A DNA stretch of 64,000 nt from DATAWK01 sp036267255 (GCA_036267255.1 DATAWK010000031.1:62001-126000), one strand, 5' to 3'; numbered from the stretch's first letter, positions 1 to 9,116 are shown. A program made the numbers and translations. The notes: generated by a model from the letters alone, not told the origin.

Positions 1-763
1 TGTCGATATCATGCGGGAAATGTTTGTGGATTGTCTCCGGCACATCCGCTGACAGGACGATCTGGAAGCCTTCTTCCGAAATGTCCCAGCCCATCATATG
101 TTCCGAGTTGGGATAGAAGCTGGAGCGGTGGGCAAGAATCTCCGGGCCGGTGGCTTCAACGTTATCGCCAGCAACGACGACAGCAGCGGAGCCATCCGCA
201 AAAAGGCCGGAGGCGATCATATTCGCGACAGAAAGGTCTTTTCGCTGCCAGGTGAGCGAGCACAGCTCCACAGACAACAGTACGGCAATCCGGTCGGGAT
301 ATGCCTGCACGTAATCCGCCGCCTGCGAGATGCCAGCAGCACCGGCGACGCATCCCAGGCCAAAGATGGGGGTGCGCCGCATATCCAGTGGCAGCCCCAT
401 GGTGTTGGTCAATTTGGCGTCGAGGGATGGAGCTGAGATACCCGTCACAGAGACCGTGATGAGAGCACTAAGGTCGGATTTCTTTTTCCCCGCACGTGCG
501 AGCGCTTCCGTGATGGCACGGTTGCCCAGGTCCAGGGCTGCGCGAATCCAGCGGTCGTTGGCATCGCCCCACGTACCGATGGCTTTGTACTCGTCAATCG
601 GATACGACAGATGCCGATGCTCGACGGAAACGCGTTGATGAAACCGTTCAAGAACTTCAGGCTTCTCTAACTTGTCTTTCCAGTGTTCGCAAAGAGCTTG
701 AAAGATTTCCTGTTGACTGTAGTACCACTGCGGCATGGCACTGGCGACGCTGGCAATTCTCAT
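1..763 (-). CDS. type III polyketide synthase (chalcone/stilbene synthase-like), 3' end outside the window
   Basis: Reading the minus strand from an ATG at 763 gives 254 open codons that run off the left edge. The product resembles the N-terminal two thirds of type III polyketide synthases, which extend an acyl-CoA starter with malonyl-CoA in one homodimeric active site. The nucleophile elbow GLGCVAGA is present with the catalytic cysteine at residue 138. It is preceded by the family-like segment SVTGISAPSLDAKL. The catalytic His and Asn expected in the C-terminal half lie outside the window, so activity cannot be judged. Substrate and product are unknown, and any partner genes would be to the left. 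Confidence 0.85.
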   Translation of the reverse strand, partial: MRIASVASAMPQWYYSQQEIFQALCEHWKDKLEKPEVLERFHQRVSVEHRHLSYPIDEYKAIGTWGDANDRWIRAALDLGNRAITEALARAGKKKSDLSALITVSVTGISAPSLDAKLTNTMGLPLDMRRTPIFGLGCVAGAAGISQAADYVQAYPDRIAVLLSVELCSLTWQRKDLSVANMIASGLFADGSAAVVVAGDNVEATGPEILAHRSSFYPNSEHMMGWDISEEGFQIVLSADVPETIHKHFPHDID

Positions 764-965
764 AATCCTGAATGACTCGTTAAAGGGGTTTTCTTATGCC
801 TGATTACTGAGACTACCAAGGTAGGAGAGTCCTAGCTAGTAATTTTCACAGGGCGCCGACCGGAAACAGGCCGATATTCGCGAGGATGGGACACGCGAAG
901 GGAGGTTTTTGCCGCTATATATATGGCTGCGCAGCCCATGCTGCGATCCGCACACTGACGGAATA

Positions 966-1946
966 CTAAAAATCTTTTTTTGCTGCAGGAACTGGATTGG
1001 CAGCAAAAAACTCCTCGATGCGGGCAATTTCCTTCTCATTCAGGCGGAAGCTGGCGGCATCGATGATTCCATCCACCTGTTCCGCACTGCGTGCTCCCAC
1101 GATGGCGGCAGTGACGGCAGATAAGCGTAGCGTCCAGACAATGGCAACTTCGCCGGCAGAGCGACCATACGGTGCGCCAATCTCCCGCAGCAATTCCGCC
1201 AACTTCAGGTTACGAGAGAGGAACGGTTCCTGAAATTGGGTGCTCCTGCGGCGCCAATCGTCGGCGGGAAAGTTGGCGATGCGCTCCCGGGTCATCTTTC
1301 CCGTCAACAGGCCGGACTGCATGGGCGAATAGTTAATCACGCCGATTCCGTGCTTCTCGCAATAAGGCAGAATCTCCGCTTCCACACGGCGGTTTACCAG
1401 GGAGTAGGGCGGCTGCAACGATGTAATGGGGGCGATCTTTGCGACTCGCTCCATCTGCGCCACGGAAAAATTCGACACACCGATGAAACGAACTTTGCCT
1501 TCCTCCTTCAGTTTGGCCATCGTTTCCCATCCCCGCTTGATCTCGTCTTCCGGATCTGGCCAGTGAATCTGATAGAGGTCAATCACATCTACCTGCAAGC
1601 GGCGCAGACTGGCTTCCAGTTCCTTGCGGATGGAATCCGGCTTCAAACTACGATGAATCTGACGATCTTTGCCCCACATCATCGAGCACTTGGTGAAGAT
1701 GTACGGCTTCTTATCGCGTCCCTTCAAGGCGCGTGCCACAACCTCCTCTGAATGCCCCAGGCCGTAGACGGCGGCTGTATCAATCCAGTTGATGCCCAGC
1801 TCCAGCGCGCGTTGGATCGCGGCAATGGAATCGCTGTCGTCCTGCGGGCCCCATGCGAATTGCCAGTCGCCGCCGCCGATGGCCCAGGCTCCAAAACCGA
1901 TGGGCGTTAATTGCATGTCAGAGTTGCCAAGTTGTCTGGTTTGCAT
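966..1946 (-). CDS. aldo/keto reductase
   Basis: This 326-residue protein belongs to the aldo/keto reductase superfamily, NADPH-dependent TIM barrels that reduce aldehydes and ketones. The catalytic tetrad is visible: Asp56 and Tyr61 in WIDTAAVYG, Lys86 in IFTKCS, and His128 in YQIHWP. The RFIGVSNFS strand and a C-terminal cofactor-binding region are also present. The frame stays open further upstream, but that part overlaps the M29 peptidase gene. The ATG at 1946 has a GAGG ribosome-binding site at good spacing, so I chose it. It is last in a run of five minus-strand genes beginning at 6245, with 70 bp separating it from the M29 gene. The physiological substrate is unknown. Confidence 0.9.
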   Translation of the reverse strand: MQTRQLGNSDMQLTPIGFGAWAIGGGDWQFAWGPQDDSDSIAAIQRALELGINWIDTAAVYGLGHSEEVVARALKGRDKKPYIFTKCSMMWGKDRQIHRSLKPDSIRKELEASLRRLQVDVIDLYQIHWPDPEDEIKRGWETMAKLKEEGKVRFIGVSNFSVAQMERVAKIAPITSLQPPYSLVNRRVEAEILPYCEKHGIGVINYSPMQSGLLTGKMTRERIANFPADDWRRRSTQFQEPFLSRNLKLAELLREIGAPYGRSAGEVAIVWTLRLSAVTAAIVGARSAEQVDGIIDAASFRLNEKEIARIEEFFAANPVPAAKKDF

Positions 1947-2016
1947 GGATACCTCGTGTGTGGCCTGCATATTCAGTTTAGATGCGAAGATCGTGCGAGC
2001 CGATGCGCGCTGCAAA

Positions 2017-3087
2017 TTACGGCGCCAGCAGAAAATTTCCTTCGCGCATGATTGGCTCGTCATCCACCCAGATGTTGAAGCCCAGGCCAACGACATCAAT
2101 ATGGGTCCTGGAGGTCCAGGGCGCGCCCGTGTGCTCGCCATACGGATCGCCAAATGCGATATGGATGCCGGGGAATTTCTCGTCCTGCAAAATGTTCCCG
2201 ATCACCTGATGCACCCCGATATTGGTTCCGATAGCAAATTCGCCGACACGATCGGAGTTTTCGTCCGTATGCGTGTAGGCCCAGAATTCGTCTTCCAGTT
2301 TGTGATTCTCCGAATGGCATTCGACGATCCGATTCGCCTTCATGTGAATGGTCAACGGTTGAGCCTGCAGGCTGCCATACCGTGCGCAAAGATAATCGCC
2401 AACGACACCATCGACGATGAACGTCCCATTCACTTCTCCGGGCGCGGTAAAGACTTCGCCGCCCGGCAGATTGCCCCACTTCTCCGGGCTGATGATGCCG
2501 CTGGTCTTGAACCACTTGTAGTTGGGATTCAACTGCGCTTCGATCTGCGTTCCGGCAGCGGTTGTGGCGCGGATGCAGCTGGCGACTTTAACCTTATCCA
2601 GCACCTTCTGGCTGAGGCGATCGACGGCGAGAAAATCGGCGCGCATGCCTTCCAGCATGATCTGCGGGGTGATGTTGACCATGTGCGCGTGGCGCATGCG
2701 GCGGCGGTTCACGATGGTGGTCATCTGCCGGCGCGAGAGCAGTTCATTCTGCTGCACCTGCACGGCAAAGATGGATGCCTGACTTGTTTCCATGTCGACC
2801 AGCACGGCCTCTGGCATGGCTGTCAATGGACGCGGCGCCAGGTCTTCGAGGACGAATCCATCCCACGGGCAGCCGAGTTTATCCAGCTCCCGCGCAATGG
2901 ACGCGGCAATCGGGAATGTGGTTTCGTCGGTGATGAGGGTGACTTTTTCGTGTGGCTGGATACGCAAACAGGTAACCACGGCATTGCGCGCACCCTCGAC
3001 AAATTCTGGCGTAACAGAAAATTCGCGCAGTCGTTGTGTGGCTGTGGTGGCGGATGGAAGCATAGCGGTCGGTGTAGCTGGGTGCAT
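2017..3087 (-). CDS. family M29 metallo-aminopeptidase
   Basis: This 356-residue protein matches family M29 (AmpS/AmpT, thermophilic aminopeptidases), cytoplasmic two-metal enzymes that remove N-terminal residues. The expected metal ligands and partners are all visible: Glu211 (GGEVFTAPGE), Glu283 (GEFAIGTN), His309 and Tyr316 (HIAFGDPYGEH), and His329 with Asp331 (RTHIDVV). The length is slightly below the usual 400 or so. The first 15-20 residues are weakly conserved, and a start at the later ATG (3063) is possible; neither has a clear Shine-Dalgarno. It lies 61 bp downstream of the GCS2 ligase gene in the same direction, so it may process peptide-like products of that cluster. That link is inference. 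Confidence 0.88.
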   Translation of the reverse strand: MHPATPTAMLPSATTATQRLREFSVTPEFVEGARNAVVTCLRIQPHEKVTLITDETTFPIAASIARELDKLGCPWDGFVLEDLAPRPLTAMPEAVLVDMETSQASIFAVQVQQNELLSRRQMTTIVNRRRMRHAHMVNITPQIMLEGMRADFLAVDRLSQKVLDKVKVASCIRATTAAGTQIEAQLNPNYKWFKTSGIISPEKWGNLPGGEVFTAPGEVNGTFIVDGVVGDYLCARYGSLQAQPLTIHMKANRIVECHSENHKLEDEFWAYTHTDENSDRVGEFAIGTNIGVHQVIGNILQDEKFPGIHIAFGDPYGEHTGAPWTSRTHIDVVGLGFNIWVDDEPIMREGNFLLAP

Positions 3088-3148
3088 CCTATAATTTTAA
3101 CGGCATAGCTCGGGAAATTTTACCGGCTTGACGCGCAATTTTGCTTAC

Positions 3149-4294
3149 TCAGCGCGCGCCGGAAGCATGGGCTTCGGCTTCCTGGGAAGAGAAAAGACCG
3201 GCTCGAGTTTCTTCCGCCATGTAATCAACGACGGCGTTCAGATCGTTCGTCTCTTCAAATCTGCGCAACTGTCGATCCGCGCCTGTTCCCTCTTTCAGGA
3301 TGGTGTGGATGTAGCCAATTTCGTCGCGTGATTCCAGTTCATCGACAACATCATCAATAAACGCAAGATATTCCAGGATTAGTTCGCGTTCCGGAAACTC
3401 CTCCTGTTTTCCAAAATCGATCAGTTTGCCATCGAGGCCATAGCGCACGGCGCGCCATTTATTTTCCATGAGCAAGGCACGGGAATACTGGCGATAGTCC
3501 TGATTACGCTCCTGCAGATACCAAAGTTTGGCGGCCGTGGCCTGAATCAACGCAGCGATGGCAATGGTTTCCTGCGCACGCATGGGGATGTCGCAGATGC
3601 GCACCTCGATGGTGGCGAAGAAGGGATGGGGGCGCACATCCCACCAGATTTTTTTCGCATTGTCGATGCAGTTGGTCTTGATGAGCGTGTTGACGAAACC
3701 CTCAAACTCACTCCATGTACTGAAGCTGTCTGGAATGTTGGTACGGGGAAATTTATCGAAGACCTTGGCGCGATAGCTCTTGAGGCCGGTCTTCATGCCC
3801 ATCCAGAAAGGCGAGTTGGTGGAGAGCGCCAGAATGTGCGGCAGAAAATAGCGCAGCGAGTTCATCACGCGGATGGCGGCTTCGCGATCCTCGATGCCAA
3901 TGTGGACATGCAGGCCGAAGATAAGGTTGGCACGTGCTACCAGTTGCAGATCTTCGACCACGCGCTTGTAGCGGTCATCGGGGTAGATTTCCTGGGTGCG
4001 CCAATCGGCAAAGGGATGCGTAGCGCCTGCGACCAAAACCAGGCCATTCTCCGTTGATAGATTGATCATCTGACGGCGCAGATCATAGAGATCGAGCTTG
4101 GCCTCTGCAATGCACTTGCAGACACGCGTGCCTACCTCGACGACGGACTGGTGCATCTCCGCCTTGACCCGTTCCTCCATACGGAGTTTCCCCTGCGGAA
4201 GAATCTCCGTATGGATGTGGGAGCGCAGGTCGCGCGTTACCGGATCGACGGTCTGGTATTCCTCTTCAATTCCGATCGTGAAGGTTGGTCGCAT
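3149..4294 (-). CDS. carboxylate-amine ligase, GCS2/YbdK family
   Basis: This 381-residue protein belongs to the glutamate-cysteine ligase type 2 family (YbdK-like). These are ATP-dependent enzymes of the glutamine-synthetase fold that form an amide between a carboxylate and an amine. The N-terminal GIEEEYQ (acidic metal and nucleotide ligands at residues 10-12), LVLVAGATHPFADW and LFGLHVHIGIED segments are characteristic. YbdK-type proteins often have only weak glutamate-cysteine ligase activity, so true glutathione synthesis should not be assumed. The ATG at 4294 has GAGGTG at normal spacing. It follows the ATP-grasp gene by 36 bp, so the two are probably co-transcribed and may act on the same product. 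Confidence 0.9.
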   Translation of the reverse strand: MRPTFTIGIEEEYQTVDPVTRDLRSHIHTEILPQGKLRMEERVKAEMHQSVVEVGTRVCKCIAEAKLDLYDLRRQMINLSTENGLVLVAGATHPFADWRTQEIYPDDRYKRVVEDLQLVARANLIFGLHVHIGIEDREAAIRVMNSLRYFLPHILALSTNSPFWMGMKTGLKSYRAKVFDKFPRTNIPDSFSTWSEFEGFVNTLIKTNCIDNAKKIWWDVRPHPFFATIEVRICDIPMRAQETIAIAALIQATAAKLWYLQERNQDYRQYSRALLMENKWRAVRYGLDGKLIDFGKQEEFPERELILEYLAFIDDVVDELESRDEIGYIHTILKEGTGADRQLRRFEETNDLNAVVDYMAEETRAGLFSSQEAEAHASGAR

Positions 4295-4330
4295 GAAAGC
4301 ACCTCGATGCTGTCACATATCCCACAAAAA

Positions 4331-5413
4331 CTACGCTTCCGTAACCTCTTTTATTTCCGCAGCCGTGCTGACATTTTCATCTGCAGGCTTCTTTGCAACT
4401 TTTTTCGCAGTGCTGCGTTTCGCACTTTTCTTCTTCGCGGACTTTGCTGCCGTGGTTCGTTTTGCAACAGGAGCATCCAGTCCGTTCAGCCATGCAGACC
4501 AGCGCATCTCGGCTGGAGCATGTTTATCGGATGCCTTAGCCTTCGCAACGGCCAGCTCAGCGACGGCATTCACGATCCATTCAAAATTTGTTTCACCTAC
4601 GCCAAAGCGATCTGCATCGGGCGCTGGATTCATAAAGTCGATGGCATAGGGCACGCCGTTTTCCACGGCAAACTCCACGGTGTTCAGGTCGTAACCAAGC
4701 GCACGGCAGAGCGTCAGGGCGTCCTTTTCCACGCGGTGCAGCAATTGTTTACTGTAGGCCGGAGGATTCTGCACATAGCGCTCATGATGCGGGCGACGCG
4801 GATCATAGGCCATGATATGCACCTTCTTTTGGCCGACGACATAGCAGCGAAAATACTCTTCAAAATTCACGGCCGCCTGCAGCGTCATGCACAGATCGCG
4901 CGTCTGGTCGTAGGCATGGAAGAAATCCTCGCGGTTATGAACGTGATACACATCGCGCCAGCCGCCGCCATCGAACGGCTTCAGGAACGCGGGAAAGCCA
5001 ACATACTCAAAGATGCCATCCCAATCCAGCGGGTATTGCAGGTTGCGCATGGAGCGCTCCGTTGTGCCCGGCGGAAGATGTTTATGCGGCAGAAGAACGG
5101 TGCGCGGGACGGCGACGCCCAACTTCTGCGCCAGCGCATAGTTAAAGAACTTATCGTCTGCCGACCACCAGAACGGATTGTTGATGACGAATGTGCCGGA
5201 GAGCACCGCATTTTTCAAATAACCACGATAAAACGGGATGTCGTGCGAGATGCGATCGACAATGACCGCGTAGGGAGAGGGTTTGGCCATCGCAACGCCG
5301 CCCGTCTCCAGAAACTCCGCCACAATTCCGTCATGGTCCATTGCGTTGATGCGCTCGACCAATGCACCGGGAAAAGTATTCTCCATGCCAAACAGAACGC
5401 CAATCTTTTTCAC
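4331..5413 (-). CDS. ATP-grasp ligase with lysine/alanine-rich C-terminal tail
   Basis: This 360-residue protein has an ATP-grasp fold. The nucleotide-binding loop KPFDGGGWRDV is at residues 145-155. The magnesium-binding strand TVEFAVENG...AIDFMNP supplies Glu247, Asp259 and Asn262. ATP-grasp ligases make amide or ester bonds through acyl-phosphates. Residues 317-343 form a basic tail (10 Lys and 2 Arg in 27) followed by an acidic end; this is not part of the catalytic fold. I chose the GTG at 5413 because GGGGAG lies just upstream and upstream codons would run into the esterase gene. The family recurs beside GCS2 ligases and esterases, which suggests synthesis of an amide-linked small molecule. 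Substrates are unknown. Confidence 0.85.
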   Translation of the reverse strand: MKKIGVLFGMENTFPGALVERINAMDHDGIVAEFLETGGVAMAKPSPYAVIVDRISHDIPFYRGYLKNAVLSGTFVINNPFWWSADDKFFNYALAQKLGVAVPRTVLLPHKHLPPGTTERSMRNLQYPLDWDGIFEYVGFPAFLKPFDGGGWRDVYHVHNREDFFHAYDQTRDLCMTLQAAVNFEEYFRCYVVGQKKVHIMAYDPRRPHHERYVQNPPAYSKQLLHRVEKDALTLCRALGYDLNTVEFAVENGVPYAIDFMNPAPDADRFGVGETNFEWIVNAVAELAVAKAKASDKHAPAEMRWSAWLNGLDAPVAKRTTAAKSAKKKSAKRSTAKKVAKKPADENVSTAAEIKEVTEA

Positions 5414-5534
5414 TCGGGCTCCCCTGCTGGTTGGGATGCAGATATTTCGTGCGGATTTGCCAGTGCTGCAATGCCTCCGCAGTTGGGGCAAGTCTAAGCG
5501 GAATTCTGCCGTGGAGCAAACGGGAAAGTCGAGA

Positions 5535-6245
5535 CTATAAATACTCCGCAACCATTCGCTGCCAGTAGGGCCAGTCATGGCCGGTATTGTCGCCCCAGAC
5601 ATCGAGCCGGTGCGGAATGCCCTTCGCGCGCAGCACCGCAGCCAGCATCTCGTTGTCATTCCAACACTGATCGTGCACGCCGGTGGCCAGTACGAAAGTG
5701 TTACGGCGATAGTGTTCTAGGTACCACGGAGCCTGCAGATTGGCCATGTAGTGCATGGGAATGTTGAAGTAGCAATCGTTATCGTAATAACCACGCAGAA
5801 AATTGCTAACGTCAAAAGCACCGCTCATCGATAGAAATCCTGTAAAGATGTCCGGACGGCGCAGTGCGATGTTTGCCGCATGATAGCCGCCGAAGCTGCA
5901 GCCGACAGCGGCCAGATAAGGATTCTGGTTCTTCTGGCGGACCAGCGGCAGCATTTCCTCTAACAAGTAGTTTTCATACTGCATGTGACGCACAATTTTG
6001 TCGCGCGGATGTGCGTTCCGGTTGTACCAGCTTTCTCCGTCCACCGAATCCACGCAATAGAGCTGCAGTTCACCGTTGTCGATCTTGCCGCTTAATGCGG
6101 CGACCATGCCGCGATCTTCAAACTCAAAAAATCGCCCGCAGGAAGTAGGGAAAACGAGGAGCGGCGCACCAGAATGGCCAAAGACCAGAAGTTCCATATC
6201 CCGCGACAGTTGGCTTGAATACCATGTGTGATACTCGCGATTCAT
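5535..6245 (-). CDS. alpha/beta-hydrolase, putative esterase family
   Basis: This 236-residue protein resembles the Esterase D/putative esterase family, serine hydrolases with an alpha/beta fold. The nucleophile elbow GCSFGG places Ser117, and the C-terminal NTGHDW places the catalytic His at about 223. There is no signal peptide, so it is probably cytoplasmic. The frame extends to an ATG at 6287, giving 14 more residues, but family similarity begins near MNREYHTWYSS, so I chose 6245. It lies 121 bp upstream of the ATP-grasp gene, same strand, and is divergent (91 bp apart) from a second esterase at 6337. The shared control region suggests joint regulation. It may release or transfer acyl groups in the amidoligase pathway, which is inference. 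Confidence 0.85.
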   Translation of the reverse strand: MNREYHTWYSSQLSRDMELLVFGHSGAPLLVFPTSCGRFFEFEDRGMVAALSGKIDNGELQLYCVDSVDGESWYNRNAHPRDKIVRHMQYENYLLEEMLPLVRQKNQNPYLAAVGCSFGGYHAANIALRRPDIFTGFLSMSGAFDVSNFLRGYYDNDCYFNIPMHYMANLQAPWYLEHYRRNTFVLATGVHDQCWNDNEMLAAVLRAKGIPHRLDVWGDNTGHDWPYWQRMVAEYL

Positions 6246-6336
6246 GCGGAGGCGGCCTCGTCTGTTACCCTGAAATTGATTTTCCAAACTGTAACAGGAA
6301 GAACGCTGCGGTGGTGAAGAAACTCACAACCCCGGC

Positions 6337-7203
6337 TTGATAACGGAACCTTTCGTGTCCGAAGCTCCGATTCCATCTACTGACCTGAATCAAACAGACG
6401 AGGCCTCGGCCCCGACGCAAACCGTACTGGCACACCCGCGCCTGCAATTGCACCCACAGTTTCACTCAAACATTCTTCCTGACGACCGTGACCTGATTGT
6501 GTATCTGCCGGACAGATACACCGATGAGGATCGACACTATCCCGTGCTCTACCTGCACGATGGCCAGAACTTGTTCGATGGAGAGACGTCCTATATCCCA
6601 GGCAAGACCTGGAGCATATACGAAACCGCCGATGCACTGATTGCCTCTGGCGAGGTGGAACCGCTGGTAATCGTAGGCGTTTACAACACAGGCACAAACC
6701 GTATTACGGAATACACACCGACGCGTGACCCAAAACTGGGCGGCGGTGAGGCCGACCTCTATGGGCGGCTGCTGATCGAAGAGATCAAGCCTTTCATCGA
6801 CAGGACCTACCGGACGCTTTCCGGCCCTCAGCAGACCGGCCTTGGCGGGTCATCGCTGGGAGGACTGGTCACCCTCTACCTGGGACTGCAGCGGCCCGAT
6901 ATCTATGGCAAGCTGGCCGTGTTGTCGCCCAGCGTCTGGTGGAACCACAAGAGCATCCTGTCCTTTGTCGATGAGGCCCAGCCAAAACCGCATCTGCGCA
7001 TATGGCTGGATATGGGCACGGCGGAGGGCAAAGGGACGCTGCGCGATAGCGATCTGCTGCATGAGCTGTTGATACAGCGGGGATGGGTGGATGGCCAGGA
7101 CCTGATGTACAAGCGTGTACCCGGCGGCACGCACGATGAAACAGCATGGGCCGAACGAGTCGGCCCATTTCTGAAGTTTCTTTTTCCGGCGAGTCGGTTA
7201 TAG
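6337..7203 (+). CDS. alpha/beta-hydrolase, putative esterase family (second copy)
   Basis: This 288-residue protein belongs to the same broad esterase family as the 5535-6245 gene but is longer, with a variable N-terminus. The first strands read DLIVYLPDRYTDED and VLYLHDGQNLFDG. The elbow GGSSLGG gives nucleophile Ser173, and GGTHDE gives His266. The open frame begins at TTG 6337 without a convincing Shine-Dalgarno; GTG at 6355 is an equally plausible start. It is transcribed away from the esterase/ATP-grasp/GCS2 genes and ends 12 bp before the convergent clpX stop. The fold is confident. The substrate, and whether it acts with the neighbouring ligases, is not. Confidence 0.85.
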   Translation: MITEPFVSEAPIPSTDLNQTDEASAPTQTVLAHPRLQLHPQFHSNILPDDRDLIVYLPDRYTDEDRHYPVLYLHDGQNLFDGETSYIPGKTWSIYETADALIASGEVEPLVIVGVYNTGTNRITEYTPTRDPKLGGGEADLYGRLLIEEIKPFIDRTYRTLSGPQQTGLGGSSLGGLVTLYLGLQRPDIYGKLAVLSPSVWWNHKSILSFVDEAQPKPHLRIWLDMGTAEGKGTLRDSDLLHELLIQRGWVDGQDLMYKRVPGGTHDETAWAERVGPFLKFLFPASRL

Positions 7204-7215
7204 AAGCAGCTCTGA

Positions 7216-8493
7216 CTAGCCGGCCTTTTCCAGCAGCAGAACGGACAGGTCGCGCTTCTGCACCATCTCGGCAGTAACCTCAACGTCCTTTGCCTTCTTG
7301 GAACCGGGCAGGTGGTACATCATGTCGAGCATCAGCTCTTCAATGATCATGCGCAGACCGCGCGCCCCCACCTTGCGCTGCAGGGCTTCGCGAGCGATGC
7401 CGCGAACGGCTCCGTCGGTAAAGTGCAGGCGCACATTTTCATACTCAAACAGGCGTTGATACTGCTTCAGGATGGCATTCCGCGGCTTGGTCAAAATCTC
7501 GACCAGGGCGGATTCATCCAGCTCGTCCAGAATGCCTACGACTGGCAGACGTCCAACAAATTCCGGAATCAGACCAAACTTGATCAAATCCTGTGGCTCG
7601 CATTGGCGCAGCAATTCGATATCGCGCTGCGCAGGGCTGCTGGCTTCGGGCTGACCTTCGCGCTCGGTGATGGCCTTGAAGCCTAACGCCTTTTTACCGA
7701 CACGGCGCCCGATCACACGCTCCAGACCGACAAACGCGCCTCCGCAGATAAAGAGGATATTGGTTGTATCGACCGGGGTAAATTCCTGATGCGGATGCTT
7801 GCGCCCGCCTTGCGGTGGGACATTGGCAACCGTGCCTTCCAGGATCTTCAGCAGGGCCTGTTGCACGCCCTCGCCGGAGACATCGCGCGTGATGGAAGGG
7901 TTTTCGTCCTTACGGCCAATCTTGTCGATCTCGTCGATATAGATGATGCCAGTCTGGGCACGGGCCACATCGCCGTCGGCTGCCTGCAGCAGCTTCAGGA
8001 TGATGTTTTCGACGTCTTCACCCACATACCCGGCTTCGGTCAGCGTGGTGGCATCGACAATGGCGAAGGGAACATCCAGCATCTTGGCCAGCGTGTGGGC
8101 CAGCAGCGTTTTGCCGCTGCCCGTTGGGCCAACCAGTAGAATGTTGGATTTCGCGAGCTCGACATCACTGCCACGCGCCCGATTCATCTGGATGCGCTTG
8201 TAGTGGTTGTAGACGGCGACGGCAAGCTTCTTCTTGGTAGTGTCCTGGCCGATGACGTACTCGTCCAGAAAGGTCTTGACCTCTAACGGCTTAGGCAGAT
8301 GGGCGGGCGCAGCGCTGGTGCGCGTTTCTCCACGGTCATCTTCCAGGATCGAATTGCAGACGGCTACGCATTCGTCGCAGATATAGGCACGGGGGTAGTC
8401 GCTGGGCGAGGAGATCAGCTTAGCAACTGCATCCTGAGACTTATGGCAGAACGAACAACGAAGTGTGTCATCTGAACCGGCGCGTGTTTTCAT
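7216..8493 (-). CDS. clpX: ATP-dependent Clp protease ATP-binding subunit ClpX
   Basis: ClpX is the hexameric AAA+ unfoldase that feeds substrates into ClpP. The 425-residue length is typical. The N-terminal zinc-binding domain has Cys13, Cys16, Cys39 and Cys42. Walker A GPTGSGKT, Walker B with YIDEIDK, and the pore loop GYVGED are intact. An IGF-type ClpP-docking loop is not obvious as a tripeptide; the expected region reads ALGFKA. The gene is 32 bp downstream of clpP in the same direction, giving the classical tig-clpP-clpX order and a likely operon. Confidence 0.97.
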   Translation of the reverse strand: MKTRAGSDDTLRCSFCHKSQDAVAKLISSPSDYPRAYICDECVAVCNSILEDDRGETRTSAAPAHLPKPLEVKTFLDEYVIGQDTTKKKLAVAVYNHYKRIQMNRARGSDVELAKSNILLVGPTGSGKTLLAHTLAKMLDVPFAIVDATTLTEAGYVGEDVENIILKLLQAADGDVARAQTGIIYIDEIDKIGRKDENPSITRDVSGEGVQQALLKILEGTVANVPPQGGRKHPHQEFTPVDTTNILFICGGAFVGLERVIGRRVGKKALGFKAITEREGQPEASSPAQRDIELLRQCEPQDLIKFGLIPEFVGRLPVVGILDELDESALVEILTKPRNAILKQYQRLFEYENVRLHFTDGAVRGIAREALQRKVGARGLRMIIEELMLDMMYHLPGSKKAKDVEVTAEMVQKRDLSVLLLEKAG

Positions 8494-8525
8494 GGGAGCG
8501 CTCTCCTCTTGCCTCCAACAGCGAA

Positions 8526-9116
8526 CTACGTACGGGGACGATCAATGATTTCATCAATAATGCCATATTCCTTGGCTTGCTGCGAGTTCATGATGAAATC
8601 CCTCTCTACGTCCCGTTCGATCCGCTCCAACGACTGACCGGTGTGTTTCGACATCAGCTTGTTGGTAATTTCACGGATACGCAGAATTTCCCTTGCATGT
8701 ATATCAATATCGGTCGCTTGACCGGAAAGTCCACCCATAGATGGCTGGTGGATCAAAATTCTTGAGTTCGGCAGTGCAAAACGCTTGCCCGGCGTACCGG
8801 ACATCAATAGAAAGGCACCCATACTGGCAGCCTGACCGATGCAATAGGTCACGACATCATTTTTGATGAACTGCATGGTGTCGTAGATGGCCAGCCCGGC
8901 AGTAATGGAACCGCCCGGTGAATTGATGTACAACTGCAGGTCCTTCTCTGGATCTTCGCCGGAAAGAAACAGCATTTGGGCAATAATCAGGTTTGCAATC
9001 TGGTCATCAATCGGCGTACCTAGAAAAATGATGTTGTCACGAAGCAGGCGAGAATAAATATCGTAGGCGCGCTCGCCTCGGCTCGTCTGCTCAATCACCA
9101 TCGGAACTAATGCCAT
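8526..9116 (-). CDS. clpP: ATP-dependent Clp protease proteolytic subunit ClpP
   Basis: ClpP is the tetradecameric serine protease of the ClpXP machine. The start at 9116 gives 196 residues, the standard size. It is supported by GGGGAG five bases upstream; longer upstream readings are not conserved. The catalytic Ser98 is in GQAASMG and His123 is in ILIHQPS. The N-terminal LVPMVIEQTSRGERAYDIYSRLL is the canonical entry segment. It sits between tig (89 bp upstream) and clpX (32 bp downstream) on the same strand. Confidence 0.97.
   Translation of the reverse strand: MALVPMVIEQTSRGERAYDIYSRLLRDNIIFLGTPIDDQIANLIIAQMLFLSGEDPEKDLQLYINSPGGSITAGLAIYDTMQFIKNDVVTYCIGQAASMGAFLLMSGTPGKRFALPNSRILIHQPSMGGLSGQATDIDIHAREILRIREITNKLMSKHTGQSLERIERDVERDFIMNSQQAKEYGIIDEIIDRPRT

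Noticed and set aside
1789..3108. Plus-strand frame of 439 codons
   Set aside because: It is the antisense shadow of the M29 aminopeptidase, whose metal ligands are all present on the minus strand.
4151..5497. Plus-strand frame of 448 codons
   Set aside because: Antisense to the GCS2 and ATP-grasp genes, with no family resemblance.
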